In this document: positions 1 through 6,181 of the stretch, one piece after another
Layout of the letters: each line of letters starts with the position of its first letter
Position numbering within the stretch: the first letter of the stretch is position 1
Origin: Candidatus Parcubacteria bacterium
GTDB lineage: Bacteria > Patescibacteriota > Minisyncoccia > Phycocordibacterales > CAIZLB01
DNA length: 16,277 nucleotides
NCBI GenBank assembly: GCA_014378965.1
Contig: JACMMR010000032.1
Span: forward strand, 1 to 16,277
Direction of reading: 5' to 3'
Translations under genes and position numbers: made by a program
The notes under the pieces: generated by a model
What the model was told of the DNA's origin: nothing
The model's input: the letters and a program-made list of their open reading frames with translations, nothing else
The model's database searches: none

Positions 1-74
1 TGGTTACCCGACAGGGACTCGAACCCCAATTAACGGTTCCAGAAACCGTTGTCCTACCGTTAGACGATCGGGTA
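1..74 (-). tRNA. tRNA-Gln (anticodon CUG), with encoded CCA
   Basis: Read on the minus strand, the sequence folds as a full cloverleaf. The 7-bp acceptor stem is TACCCGA/TCGGGTA, the D stem GTCT/GGAC has one G-U pair, the anticodon stem is ACGGT/ACCGT around the loop TTCTGGA, and the T arm is GGGGTTCGAGTCCC. The anticodon is CTG, which reads CAG (glutamine). The discriminator base A is followed by an encoded CCA at the window edge. The tRNA begins only six bases after the stop codon of the upstream 83-aa gene, so it is probably cut out of a shared transcript. Confidence 0.96.
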
Positions 75-80
75 TGAGAA

Positions 81-332
81 TTATTTATTCTCAGTGTGTA
101 TAGTATTCAAATCAGCTGTTGCTTGTTCTACAGCAACTGTAACATTGTCAACTGGTGTGTCAATAGGAGCTTGTACCGGCTCATGTACTTCAACAACTGG
201 AGTTGTAGTTTGCTCTACAACAATTGGTGTTGAAGGAACATCCATCTTTTCTTTAGATTCTTCCACAACCATATCGGTTTTTTTACCTACTAATGATTTT
301 AATGTGCTTTTCAAATTGTCTATAAATGACAT
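81..332 (-). CDS. Hypothetical small acidic, low-complexity protein (83 aa)
   Basis: I do not recognise a family. The first 18 residues (MSFIDNLKSTLKSLVGKK) can form a basic amphipathic helix. The remainder is rich in Val, Thr, Pro and Glu (for example TTTPVVEVHEPVQAPIDTPV) and is probably disordered, with no Cys and no membrane segment. The stop codon lies six bases before tRNA-Gln on the same strand, which suggests co-transcription. The ATG at 332 is the only reasonable start. No Shine-Dalgarno is present; the upstream sequence is A-rich, and a candidate promoter would place the transcription start within a few bases of the ATG. Composition matches the AT-rich host. It may be a lineage-specific gene; the ORF length and spacing make it moderately likely to be real. 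Confidence 0.6.
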   Translation of the reverse strand: MSFIDNLKSTLKSLVGKKTDMVVEESKEKMDVPSTPIVVEQTTTPVVEVHEPVQAPIDTPVDNVTVAVEQATADLNTIHTENK

Positions 333-341
333 ATTTTTTAT

Positions 342-370
342 ATTTTATTTTTATTGATTAATATAAACAA
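342..370 (-). promoter_or_regulatory. Candidate promoter for the 83-aa gene and tRNA-Gln
   Basis: The minus strand reads TTGTTT, 17 bases, TAAAAT. The -10 hexamer ends nine bases before the ATG at 332, so the predicted transcript has a leader of only two or three bases. The region is very AT-rich, so chance matches are possible. Confidence 0.4.
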
Positions 371-401
371 AATAACACGTTTCCGGGAAATTTAAAAGAT
401 G

Positions 402-692
402 TTATTGATTAAATACATCAACTTGTTTTTTAATTTCACCAAAAACATCATCGGAAATTTCCTCGACAGGATTAAGTGGGCGTACTTCTATTGTATGATC
501 TTCATCGTTTGTAATAACTTCAAATAAACCTTTATCTTCTAAATACCGATCTATAGTCATACTAAATCCGTAAAAATCATCAAATTTTTCTTCAGTTACT
601 CTAATAGAAACAGAGCCACTAGAGGTTCTTTCCATAGAAACTGCTCTTGGCTGTTCATGGTCGTCATATATTGGTGCACCTTCTCTGGTCAT
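402..692 (-). CDS. Hypothetical acidic protein (96 aa)
   Basis: No family recognised. The protein is soluble and acidic, with no signal peptide or membrane span. Its middle (SVSIRVTEEKFDDFYGFSMT and following) looks like alternating strand and helix, and the C-terminus (EEISDDVFGEIKKQVDVFNQ) like a helix. The ATG at 692 is preceded by a TATAAT at 699-704 with exactly six bases between, which supports both this start and a leaderless transcript. It is transcribed away from the higher-G+C gene at 762-1160. Composition is host-like. Confidence 0.65.
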   Translation of the reverse strand: MTREGAPIYDDHEQPRAVSMERTSSGSVSIRVTEEKFDDFYGFSMTIDRYLEDKGLFEVITNDEDHTIEVRPLNPVEEISDDVFGEIKKQVDVFNQ

Positions 693-698
693 ATATTA

Positions 699-704
699 AT
701 TATA
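699..704 (-). promoter_or_regulatory. -10 element (TATAAT) giving a leaderless transcript
   Basis: TATAAT on the minus strand, six bases upstream of the ATG at 692. No convincing -35 is visible 16-18 bases upstream. The spacing matches that at 3430, 14985 and 16063. Confidence 0.55.
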
Positions 705-729
705 TAACTTTATTTGGGTTTTATTGTTA

Positions 730-758
730 TTGCTAAGCCTGTTTTTATGTGATATTGT
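730..758 (+). promoter_or_regulatory. Candidate promoter for the 762-1160 gene
   Basis: TTGCTA (730-735), 17 bases, TATTGT (753-758). The predicted transcription start falls at about 765, inside the proposed TTG start codon. If this promoter is right, translation more likely begins at the ATG at 816. Confidence 0.4.
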
Positions 759-761
759 TTT

Positions 762-1160
762 TTGAGTTACAGGATACTGAATCTTGTAGATGAACAACCA
801 ACACTATTATACAGCATGAAAATTGTCAACCACATCGCTCCAACGGTACAAGATAAAGAAGAGTGTCGCGAGGTACTCAGCGGACTTGATATTGGATCCT
901 GTTTCCGATTCGCCGACGGAATATCTTTCGAACAAGCTAAGAAAACTTACGGGCAATCATTCTTCTTCATTACTGCATCAAACGGTGCGAAGCCGGCAGA
1001 TGACAGAGTTACCTGCCTCAGCATGGATTTTATGTCCCACAGGATTCTCGACAAAGATTGCCTTGTCATAAAGCACGATGTAAATGCTGCAATCGTGCCA
1101 GCAAAAATGGTTGACATTAAGCCGGTTGAATTCATCGAAAACATTTCGGATAAAGCCTAA
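762..1160 (+). CDS. Hypothetical protein in a higher-G+C cassette
   Basis: No family recognised. The open frame gives 132 aa from a TTG at 762 or 114 aa from the ATG at 816 (MKIVNHIAPTVQDKEECREV). The frame is closed upstream by TGA at 750-752. The protein is soluble with no signal peptide; a central part (IGSCFRFADGISFEQAKKTY) is followed by a probable beta-rich C-terminal half. The gene is 50% G+C over bases 961-1020 (30 of 60), far above the host-like genes nearby (17 of 60 in one rpoB line), and uses G/C-ending codons freely. A strong terminator follows at once. Composition, stand-alone promoter and terminator make it look like an acquired or specially maintained cassette, like those at 1391-2646 and 13742-14131. 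Confidence 0.75.
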   Translation: MSYRILNLVDEQPTLLYSMKIVNHIAPTVQDKEECREVLSGLDIGSCFRFADGISFEQAKKTYGQSFFFITASNGAKPADDRVTCLSMDFMSHRILDKDCLVIKHDVNAAIVPAKMVDIKPVEFIENISDKA

Positions 1161-1172
1161 CTTAATTTCACC

Positions 1173-1207
1173 CACACCCAGGACCCTTGCGTCCTAGGTG
1201 TGTTTTT
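1173..1207 (+). terminator. Rho-independent terminator of the 762-1160 gene
   Basis: The stem CACACC-c-AGGAC pairs with GTCCT-a-GGTGTG around the loop CCTTGC (11 pairs, one mismatch). It is followed by TTTTT. It begins 12 bases after the stop codon. Confidence 0.9.
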
Positions 1208-1211
1208 ATTA

Positions 1212-1263
1212 TAAAAAAATACAGCCTTGTTGACAGAGAACCTTTCGGATCTGTCAACAAGGC
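1212..1263 (-). terminator. Second strong hairpin terminator, minus strand
   Basis: A perfect 14-bp inverted repeat (GCCTTGTTGACAGA with TCTGTCAACAAGGC) encloses a 12-base loop. On the minus strand it is followed by a run of seven T, so it acts on transcription from the right. It backs up the terminator at 1335-1373, or ends an unrecognised short transcript between the two. Confidence 0.8.
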
Positions 1264-1334
1264 CTAGTATTATGTTGTTTTTGGACTACTTGCACTTTGA
1301 AGACTGAAATGAAATATATAAATTTCCAAGTCAA

Positions 1335-1373
1335 CAAAAGAAAATCTCCGGATGCGCTTTCACGCACCCGAAG
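1335..1373 (-). terminator. Terminator of the 2646-1391 operon
   Basis: In the minus-strand RNA, CUUCGGGUGCG pairs with CGCAUCCGGAG over all 11 positions, including G-U pairs that would be mismatches on the plus strand. This fixes the direction. ATTTTCTTTT follows. It lies 17 bases beyond the stop codon of the secreted-protein gene. Confidence 0.88.
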
Positions 1374-1390
1374 GGTTAAATTTTTGATTA

Positions 1391-2404
1391 TTAGCCTCGT
1401 CCACCACCTCCGCCAATGACGACAGGAGTGGTCGGGGTTGAGTGTAAAATCATCCCACCGATATCATTCGCATCGTATTCTGGGTATACGATGTATTCAC
1501 CAGAGGCAGGAACAGTGATTTCCATGTTGTCGGAATACGGCACACGTTTCCACCCAGCTCCACCCGAACGCAAGTCTTTCAACTGTGCGACCCAGATAGT
1601 GACAGGCTTCATCCACTGCCAACCTTCGGTGCTCTCAACACGAACTTTGAATCGGTTCGAGACTGACTTCACACGAAACGAATCAGGAGTTCCATATTGT
1701 GGCCAAGTTGTAATAACATTGACCCCATTCAAGAAACCTGCCATTTGCAGTCCGGCAAAGTTGATGCTAGTAATCGGTATGGTGGCCGATTGAACCTTTA
1801 GACGAGATCCAGTGTTCATGTCATAACGGATATTTCCATTGATGACGAGTTCACTCATCTGACCGTAATTCATCCAACCTTGCATTTCGACAAGACCACC
1901 AGGATACACATTGAGTTGATAGACAGTGCCGTCTAATCCAATCACTTCGGCCGTTTCAGCTCCAGGAATCGTAAGACGGAAGTCAGTCAACACGAAGTAG
2001 AGGTTGCCCGCATAGTCCGAAGGTTTGTACATCGACTGACCATTTGCATCATATCCAGTCTTCCGAAGCTTGAGCCAGTTTTTGGCTTCAAACAACTGAG
2101 TCCCGTCAGCAGCAGTGATGTTCGACTGAAGCAGAAACTCTGCTTTTGGATCACCGACTGAAACTTGAACGTTCACAGTACTGACCAGTGCGGCAATATC
2201 ATCAGGCGAATTGATCGCACTGATATCAAACTTGCGGTAGAATCTACTTGCCGAAGCACAGAAGATTTCCATACTTTTGGCCCGAGCCAATGCTTCAGCG
2301 ACGGCGATGCCGCCGATAGGCAAATGCTCAATGATCGGAGTTGTGGGAATTGGTGCCGCAAACGCGAAATTTGCAAGACCGAGGAATGTGAGTATAAATT
2401 TCAT
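1391..2404 (-). CDS. Predicted secreted beta-rich protein (337 aa), unknown function
   Basis: No family recognised. Residues 1-17 (MKFILTFLGLANFAFAA) form a short signal peptide with a probable AFA/A cleavage site, so the protein is exported. The mature part is rich in alternating hydrophobic, Thr, Ser and Gly residues and aromatic positions (for example GLVEMQGWMNYGQMSELVIN), as expected for a beta-sandwich or beta-helix surface protein. It ends in VVIGGGGGRG. One Cys is present in the mature part. The gene lies 35 bases behind a small membrane-protein gene, with a common promoter upstream and a terminator downstream. It is 50% G+C over 1981-2040 (30 of 60), unlike the AT-rich surroundings. 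A surface or attachment role would suit an episymbiotic cell, but that is inference only. Confidence 0.82.
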   Translation of the reverse strand: MKFILTFLGLANFAFAAPIPTTPIIEHLPIGGIAVAEALARAKSMEIFCASASRFYRKFDISAINSPDDIAALVSTVNVQVSVGDPKAEFLLQSNITAADGTQLFEAKNWLKLRKTGYDANGQSMYKPSDYAGNLYFVLTDFRLTIPGAETAEVIGLDGTVYQLNVYPGGLVEMQGWMNYGQMSELVINGNIRYDMNTGSRLKVQSATIPITSINFAGLQMAGFLNGVNVITTWPQYGTPDSFRVKSVSNRFKVRVESTEGWQWMKPVTIWVAQLKDLRSGGAGWKRVPYSDNMEITVPASGEYIVYPEYDANDIGGMILHSTPTTPVVIGGGGGRG

Positions 2405-2439
2405 ATTTTGATTTGGTTGTATTTCGGAGAGGTAGAAGT

Positions 2440-2646
2440 TTATTGCTGAGGCTTTGGACCGAATGAAGCCGTAAGACCAAATTCGATATCCAAGGGTTTA
2501 GGTTTTGAAACCTTCGTACCGGTCGCTTTCACTTCCAGTTTTGAGGGTTTGTTTGGGGTTTTCTTGGGTTCTTTCATTGTGGCAGGTACGAGGTACGCTG
2601 CAACAAAGAGAAGAACCAAAGCCGACATAATCAAGGTACTTTTCAT
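2440..2646 (-). CDS. Small membrane-anchored or secreted protein (68 aa)
   Basis: No family recognised. The ATG at 2646 is chosen over the longer reading from 2697, because the longer reading runs through a good promoter (2657-2685). From 2646 the protein begins with a short polar tip and a hydrophobic stretch (LIMSALVLLFVAAYLVPA, residues 5-22), which is either an uncleaved anchor or a signal peptide. A basic Pro/Lys-rich tail follows (KEPKKTPNKPSKLEVKATG) and then a short hydrophobic end. There is no lipobox Cys. It is the first gene of a two-gene operon with the secreted 337-aa protein, and the two may act together at the cell surface. Its tail has the higher-G+C composition of the cassette. 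Confidence 0.7.
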   Translation of the reverse strand: MKSTLIMSALVLLFVAAYLVPATMKEPKKTPNKPSKLEVKATGTKVSKPKPLDIEFGLTASFGPKPQQ

Positions 2647-2656
2647 AGACTCGTAA

Positions 2657-2685
2657 ATAATAGCATATATAGACTGTAAAGTCAA
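2657..2685 (-). promoter_or_regulatory. Promoter of the 2646-1391 operon
   Basis: TTGACT (2680-2685), 17 bases, TATTAT (2657-2662), with TGC directly before the -10 (extended -10, TATGCTATTAT). The same architecture occurs before rpoB and before the 13742 gene. The start of transcription would fall only a few bases before the ATG at 2646. Confidence 0.8.
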
Positions 2686-2740
2686 TATATTTACCAATAA
2701 TTCCTTGATATATAAGCATTTTATAAAAACAACATTTTAT

Positions 2741-2768
2741 TTGACAAAAAAATATATTTTGATAAAAT
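2741..2768 (+). promoter_or_regulatory. Promoter of a small RNA
   Basis: TTGACA (2741-2746), 16 bases, TAAAAT (2763-2768) with TGA just before it. The predicted start is near 2775. No gene in the same direction follows; only a folded sequence and a terminator do. Confidence 0.75.
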
Positions 2769-2774
2769 ATAATA

Positions 2775-2892
2775 TGTAACAAGTTATAACGAGACAGAAG
2801 ATTCATTGGATCTTCTGGGTTTAATAGCCCTAACCGTAAACTGGCGCCCTGTCGCATGGAACAAAAATACTCTCAATTGAGTATTTTTATTT
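2775..2892 (+). ncRNA. Candidate structured small RNA, about 115 nt, no known family
   Basis: The sequence between a consensus promoter and a strong terminator folds into a closed multibranch structure. The closing stem is GACAG (2793-2797) with CTGTC (2849-2853). It encloses three hairpins: AAGAT/ATCTT (2798-2814), GGGTT/AGCCC (2817-2830, loop TAAT) and CCG/TGG (2834-2844). The part from 2791 to 2857 is richer in G+C than its flanks. No open reading frame with a plausible start covers it. It does not carry the hallmark sequences I know for SRP RNA, 6S RNA, tmRNA, RNase P RNA or common riboswitches. The next gene runs toward it, so it cannot be a leader; a trans-acting RNA is the simplest reading. 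Confidence 0.65.
2863..2892. terminator. Bidirectional terminator
   Basis: AAAAATACTC pairs with GAGTATTTTT over 10 bases around TCAATT, with U-rich tails in both directions. It ends the plus-strand small RNA, and it also serves the DUF3800 gene, whose stop codon sits in the loop (2873-2875). Confidence 0.88.
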
Positions 2893-3423
2893 TATGTTTT
2901 AATACATTAAACATATATGTATTATCAGTATTTTGATTATCCACATGAGACCTGACCAAACCAGCAATAAAATCAGCTAATCTTATTAACCCTTCACTTT
3001 TATCATCAACGAACAATAGCCTGTTAATAGTAACATTTTTACTTTTCAAGCTTTTCTTTAATTTATGTATATACCTATCACCTTTTTTTCCATCTATTAT
3101 AATTTTTAAAATACCATCTTCAATACTTACAATTTCTGATATAAACTTTTCTAAGGCATTTTCCTGATTTATCGGATTTACGTAGATCGATACACGACAT
3201 GAAAAATTTAAGTTCGCTATTCTTTTAGCAAATTTTAATCTTGATTTCCAAGACATTTTAACCCAGTGAACATGTTTTATATTTAACTTGCTTTCTATAT
3301 ATATAATTTCCTTAGTTACAATATCTTTATCAGCATAAAAAATAAAAATTGCGCAGTAGGCAGAGTGCCCGGTATTTGTTGAAATGTTAGATTCATCTAT
3401 ATATATAATTTTTTTCTATTCAT
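2873..3423 (-). pseudogene. DUF3800-family protein gene, frameshifted near its start
   Basis: The region encodes a DUF3800 protein (RNase H-like fold, often near mobile or defence genes). The intact-looking ATG at 3256 gives only 127 aa, but the same frame continues upstream without a stop to 3408. That added part carries the family's N-terminal signature IYIDES and joins smoothly (NIKHVHWVKMSWKSRLKF). The C-terminal part has IIIDGKKGDRYIHKL and GLIRLADFIAGLVRSHVDN, matching the family's end. Upstream, the natural start (ATG at 3423, six bases after TATGAT) is in another frame. It reads MNRK, enters an A7 run (3409-3415), and hits TAG in the original frame. One more A would give MNRKKIIYIDES. 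Alternatives are an assembly error in the homopolymer, slippage that restores the frame, or initiation at ATT (3408). Assignment to DUF3800 is fairly secure; whether the gene is active is not. Confidence 0.75.
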
Positions 3424-3429
3424 CCACAT

Positions 3430-3435
3430 ATCATA
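3430..3435 (-). promoter_or_regulatory. -10 element (TATGAT) of the DUF3800 gene
   Basis: TATGAT lies six bases before the ATG at 3423, the same spacing as three other genes here. No clear -35 is seen. The element supports 3423 as the original start. Confidence 0.45.
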
Positions 3436-3488
3436 CAAAAACACACATAAAGTCCTCATTATGAAATTCTAAAGTTTCAATCAAAAAT

Positions 3489-4361
3489 TTATAAATTTTT
3501 TTCAGCCTCCAACACCCCTTCAATACCCCCATTCAAAAATCCATCGACATCTGAAGTTTCAAATTCAACCCTATGATCTTTTACCATCTTGTATGGATGT
3601 AAAACATAAGATCGGATCTGACTCCCCCATTCTATAGTCACAGTATTTGTTGTTGATAACCCCTTTTCTTTCAACTTCATATCATCCTCTTTTTTCTTCA
3701 ATAATTTTGCTTTGATAATATTTATAGCTCGTTCTTTGTTTTGCCCTTGAGACCGTTCCTCTGTAACATGCACTGATAGTCCTGTTGGTTTGTGCACTAC
3801 TCTCACTGCGGTTTCTCTTTTATTTACATTCTGTCCACCTGCCCCTCCGGCTTTTGCAAAAGAAATATCAAGTTCTGATTCAGGAACATTAAGAGATACA
3901 CTTGTATCAATCTTTGGTATCACCTCAACCAATGCAAAAGAAGTATGTCTTAATCCCTTAGAGTTAAATGGTGACATACGAACGAGTCGGTGTACTCCTG
4001 ATTCATTTTTTAAAATTCCATATGAATTTTTTCCTTTCACTTCAAACATAATATTTTTATATCCTCCGAGTGTATTGGGACTTGAATCAAGTGGTACAAT
4101 ACTCCACCCTCGAGTTGTGGCATATTTCATATACATAGTAAAAAGCATAGATGTAAAATCTTCAGAATCATCCCCACCAGCACCAGCAATTATAGAGATA
4201 ATAGTGTCATAACTTGAAAAATCATTTTTAATTAAATCAGTTTTTAAATCTTGCAACTCTTTCATCATAAGCTGTGCAGCAACAGAATCATTCCAAAAAC
4301 CTGGCTCAAGCATTACACGTTCTATTTCTTCTATTCTTTTTTTTGTTTCAATAGTATTCAT
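3489..4361 (-). CDS. prfB: Peptide chain release factor 2, short form (290 aa)
   Basis: RF2 recognises UAA and UGA in the ribosomal A site and triggers hydrolysis of peptidyl-tRNA. The RF2-specific codon-reading tripeptide S130-P131-F132 is present in RMSPFNSKGLRHTSF, and the catalytic GGQ is at 175-177 in AKAGGAGGQNVNKRETAVR. The conserved WGSQIRSYVLHPYKMVKDHR lies near the C-terminus. At 290 aa it is much shorter than E. coli RF2 (365 aa). The loss is in the N-terminal helical domain, where only about 35 residues separate the WND motif from AGAGGDDSEDF. The protein starts after the point where most bacteria have the autoregulatory UGA frameshift, so that control is absent. The ATG lies three bases after the stop codon of the beta-CASP gene (TAA GTA ATG), suggesting translational coupling. 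UGA really is used as a stop in this window (DUF3800), consistent with a working RF2. Confidence 0.97.
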   Translation of the reverse strand: MNTIETKKRIEEIERVMLEPGFWNDSVAAQLMMKELQDLKTDLIKNDFSSYDTIISIIAGAGGDDSEDFTSMLFTMYMKYATTRGWSIVPLDSSPNTLGGYKNIMFEVKGKNSYGILKNESGVHRLVRMSPFNSKGLRHTSFALVEVIPKIDTSVSLNVPESELDISFAKAGGAGGQNVNKRETAVRVVHKPTGLSVHVTEERSQGQNKERAINIIKAKLLKKKEDDMKLKEKGLSTTNTVTIEWGSQIRSYVLHPYKMVKDHRVEFETSDVDGFLNGGIEGVLEAEKNL

Positions 4362-4364
4362 TAC

Positions 4365-5837
4365 TTAATCTAAAATGACTGACTGACCCTGTTCTGGATG
4401 CATAGCATCGATATTGTAATAATCGCGTAACCTTTGAACTAAAAATAAAGCAGACTTCGACTCTCCCATTGTAACAAAAACTTTCTTAAGAGAATCCCCT
4501 GCCGTAGCAGCAAATTCCTGCAATCTATCAGAATCCTTATGTCCTGAATAGCCATCAATTTTTCGTAACTCAGCGTTAATTTTGATTTCATGATCATAAA
4601 TTTTCACAGACTTTGCACCATCATAAATCTCTCTTCCTAACGTTCCAAGTGCCTGAAATCCTAAGAATAATAATATTGTGTTTGGGGCACTGAGATAACT
4701 TAATTCATGATGTTGAATTCTTCCACCTGTCGACATACCCGAACCGGCCATAATAATTTTTGGATTTTTACTATGTAAAATCGCTTTTGATTCCTCGGCT
4801 GATCCAATAATACGTAAATTTTTAAAATTCAAAATATCATCACCTTTCTTTCTTCGAGCTTTAGCTTCTGGATTATAATCCTCAACATATTTTTTATATA
4901 TTGGAATAAGTTTCGCAGCTAGTGGTGAATCAAGATATACAGGAATTTCAGGTATAATTTTATCTTCAAATAATTTATTCATTTCATATAATATTTCTTG
5001 TGTTTTTTCCAGTGAAAATGAAGGAATCAACATTACACCCTGCCGATCAATAATATCTTCTATAGCAACTTGAAGTTTTTGAACTCTTGTTGATCTATCT
5101 TCATGATTTCGATCACCATATACACTTTCCATTACCACATAATCGACACCTTCAATTGATTCTGTATCTTTTAATATAGGATTAGGCGAATTTCCAAGAT
5201 CTCCAGTAAACAAAAATTTACGAAGTTTATGGTTTAAGTTAATTCGTATTTCAAACATCGAGGCACCTAGAACATGTCCAGGATCTTTTAGATACACTGA
5301 TACTACTGAATCTTTATTTATTTCTTTTTTTGTTTTTTCACTATGCTCATCAAGATCAAACAAAATAAAATCTTTGTGATATGGAATAGTTTTCCATACA
5401 TCAAATGCATGTCTTGTATCTTCCGGACCGTAGAGAGGTTCAATATTTTTATGTTTTGCATCTTCAGTTATGAGTTTTAAAGCATCTTCAAGCATATAAA
5501 CACATAGATCCCGAGTTTCAGGAGTACTGTATATGATACCTTTAAATCCATGCTTCATGAGTTTAGGAATTAAACCAATATGATCCATGTGTGCATGAGT
5601 TACAAGTAGCATATCAATCTCACGAGGATCAAAAATAAACGGTGATGCATTGTACTCTTTAGCCTTATCTGATCCTTGTTCCATACCACAGTCAATAAGC
5701 ATTTTTTTTATACCTTGAATTTTGTTTACTTCAAGTAAAAAGTTTGCACCAGTAACTGACGAGACCCCACCGCAGAATGTTATTTTTGCAAATTCTCCTT
5801 TTGGATTAGTCTGTTTTGAGGTTTTTTGTAAAAGCAT
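4365..5837 (-). CDS. Beta-CASP metallo-beta-lactamase ribonuclease (490 aa)
   Basis: The protein belongs to the RNA-processing branch of the metallo-beta-lactamase fold (CPSF73/RNase J superfamily). It is most like bacterial YSH1-type exonucleases that act on RNA with two zinc ions. The lactamase part has the zinc motif HAHMDH (81-86), H188 in KDPGHVLGAS and D213 in FTGDLGNSPNP. The beta-CASP cap shows motif A around E277 (IPSFSLEKTQEIL), motif B at H376-H377 (AGSGMSTGGRIQHHELS) and motif C at H433 (DGYSGHKDSD). All expected ligands are present, so it should be active. The ATG at 5837 is the only start before the first beta-strand (AKITFCGGVSSV). It overlaps the upstream membrane-protein gene by 58 bases in another frame, and prfB follows after three bases. 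Exact substrate and direction of cleavage cannot be read from sequence. Confidence 0.93.
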   Translation of the reverse strand: MLLQKTSKQTNPKGEFAKITFCGGVSSVTGANFLLEVNKIQGIKKMLIDCGMEQGSDKAKEYNASPFIFDPREIDMLLVTHAHMDHIGLIPKLMKHGFKGIIYSTPETRDLCVYMLEDALKLITEDAKHKNIEPLYGPEDTRHAFDVWKTIPYHKDFILFDLDEHSEKTKKEINKDSVVSVYLKDPGHVLGASMFEIRINLNHKLRKFLFTGDLGNSPNPILKDTESIEGVDYVVMESVYGDRNHEDRSTRVQKLQVAIEDIIDRQGVMLIPSFSLEKTQEILYEMNKLFEDKIIPEIPVYLDSPLAAKLIPIYKKYVEDYNPEAKARRKKGDDILNFKNLRIIGSAEESKAILHSKNPKIIMAGSGMSTGGRIQHHELSYLSAPNTILLFLGFQALGTLGREIYDGAKSVKIYDHEIKINAELRKIDGYSGHKDSDRLQEFAATAGDSLKKVFVTMGESKSALFLVQRLRDYYNIDAMHPEQGQSVILD

Positions 5838-6181
5838 ATATATGCCATTATCCCACCTAACGCATTCATAAGCAAATCAAAAAAAGTATCTATCCAAAAG
5901 TTAGCATTGATAAAAACATTTTTACCAATTTTAAACTCGACATATTCCCAAAAGATAGATAGACAAAAAATTACAATAAAAATATTTATTCTGTTGCTTA
6001 ATTTCATATACTTTAAAATTGATATAGCAAGTGCAGTAATAGATAATCCACCGATAAAGTGCATTGCAATATCAGCATTAGGATAAAAATAATAGAAGCT
6101 TGAAAATTTTGCAATAGTATCAAACGTGATAAGTAAAATCAGCAAAATCAGACTAATGAAAAATAGTTTTTTATTATTCAT
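5780..6181 (-). CDS. Four-helix membrane protein, YjdF/DUF2238-like (133 aa)
   Basis: A small integral membrane protein with four hydrophobic segments at roughly residues 4-24, 36-56, 62-80 and 100-120. The polar residues inside the helices follow the YjdF/DUF2238 pattern: DIAMHFIGG in helix 2, FWEYVEF in helix 3, and WIDTFFDLLMNALGGIMAY in helix 4. Function of that family is unknown. The ATG at 6181 comes directly after a long folded RNA region (AAAGCC then ATG) and no Shine-Dalgarno is visible. The 3' end overlaps the beta-CASP gene by 58 bases, so the two are certainly on one transcript. A relation to VanZ-like proteins is the main alternative. Confidence 0.8.
   Translation of the reverse strand: MNNKKLFFISLILLILLITFDTIAKFSSFYYFYPNADIAMHFIGGLSITALAISILKYMKLSNRINIFIVIFCLSIFWEYVEFKIGKNVFINANFWIDTFFDLLMNALGGIMAYICFYKKPQNRLIQKENLQK

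Noticed and set aside
1306..1334. A promoter starting with TTGACT at 1329-1334 (minus strand)
   Set aside because: No acceptable -10 hexamer lies 15-19 bases downstream.
1416..1793. 125-aa plus-strand open frame
   Set aside because: A shadow of the higher-G+C secreted-protein gene on the other strand, which has a signal peptide, promoter and terminator.
2647..2697. ATG at 2697 as the start of the small membrane protein
   Set aside because: The added part lies over a well-formed promoter and would put polar and hydrophobic residues before the signal or anchor segment.
2498..2857. 119-aa minus-strand open frame
   Set aside because: It overlaps the small membrane-protein gene in another frame and covers the small RNA promoter and core on the other strand; its composition is unlike a real protein.
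3256..3256. ATG at 3256 as the true start of the DUF3800 gene
   Set aside because: The open frame continues upstream and contains the family's N-terminal IYIDES signature.
3489..4375. Programmed frameshift in prfB
   Set aside because: The gene starts after the usual frameshift position and the previous gene ends three bases before it, leaving no room for an upstream part.
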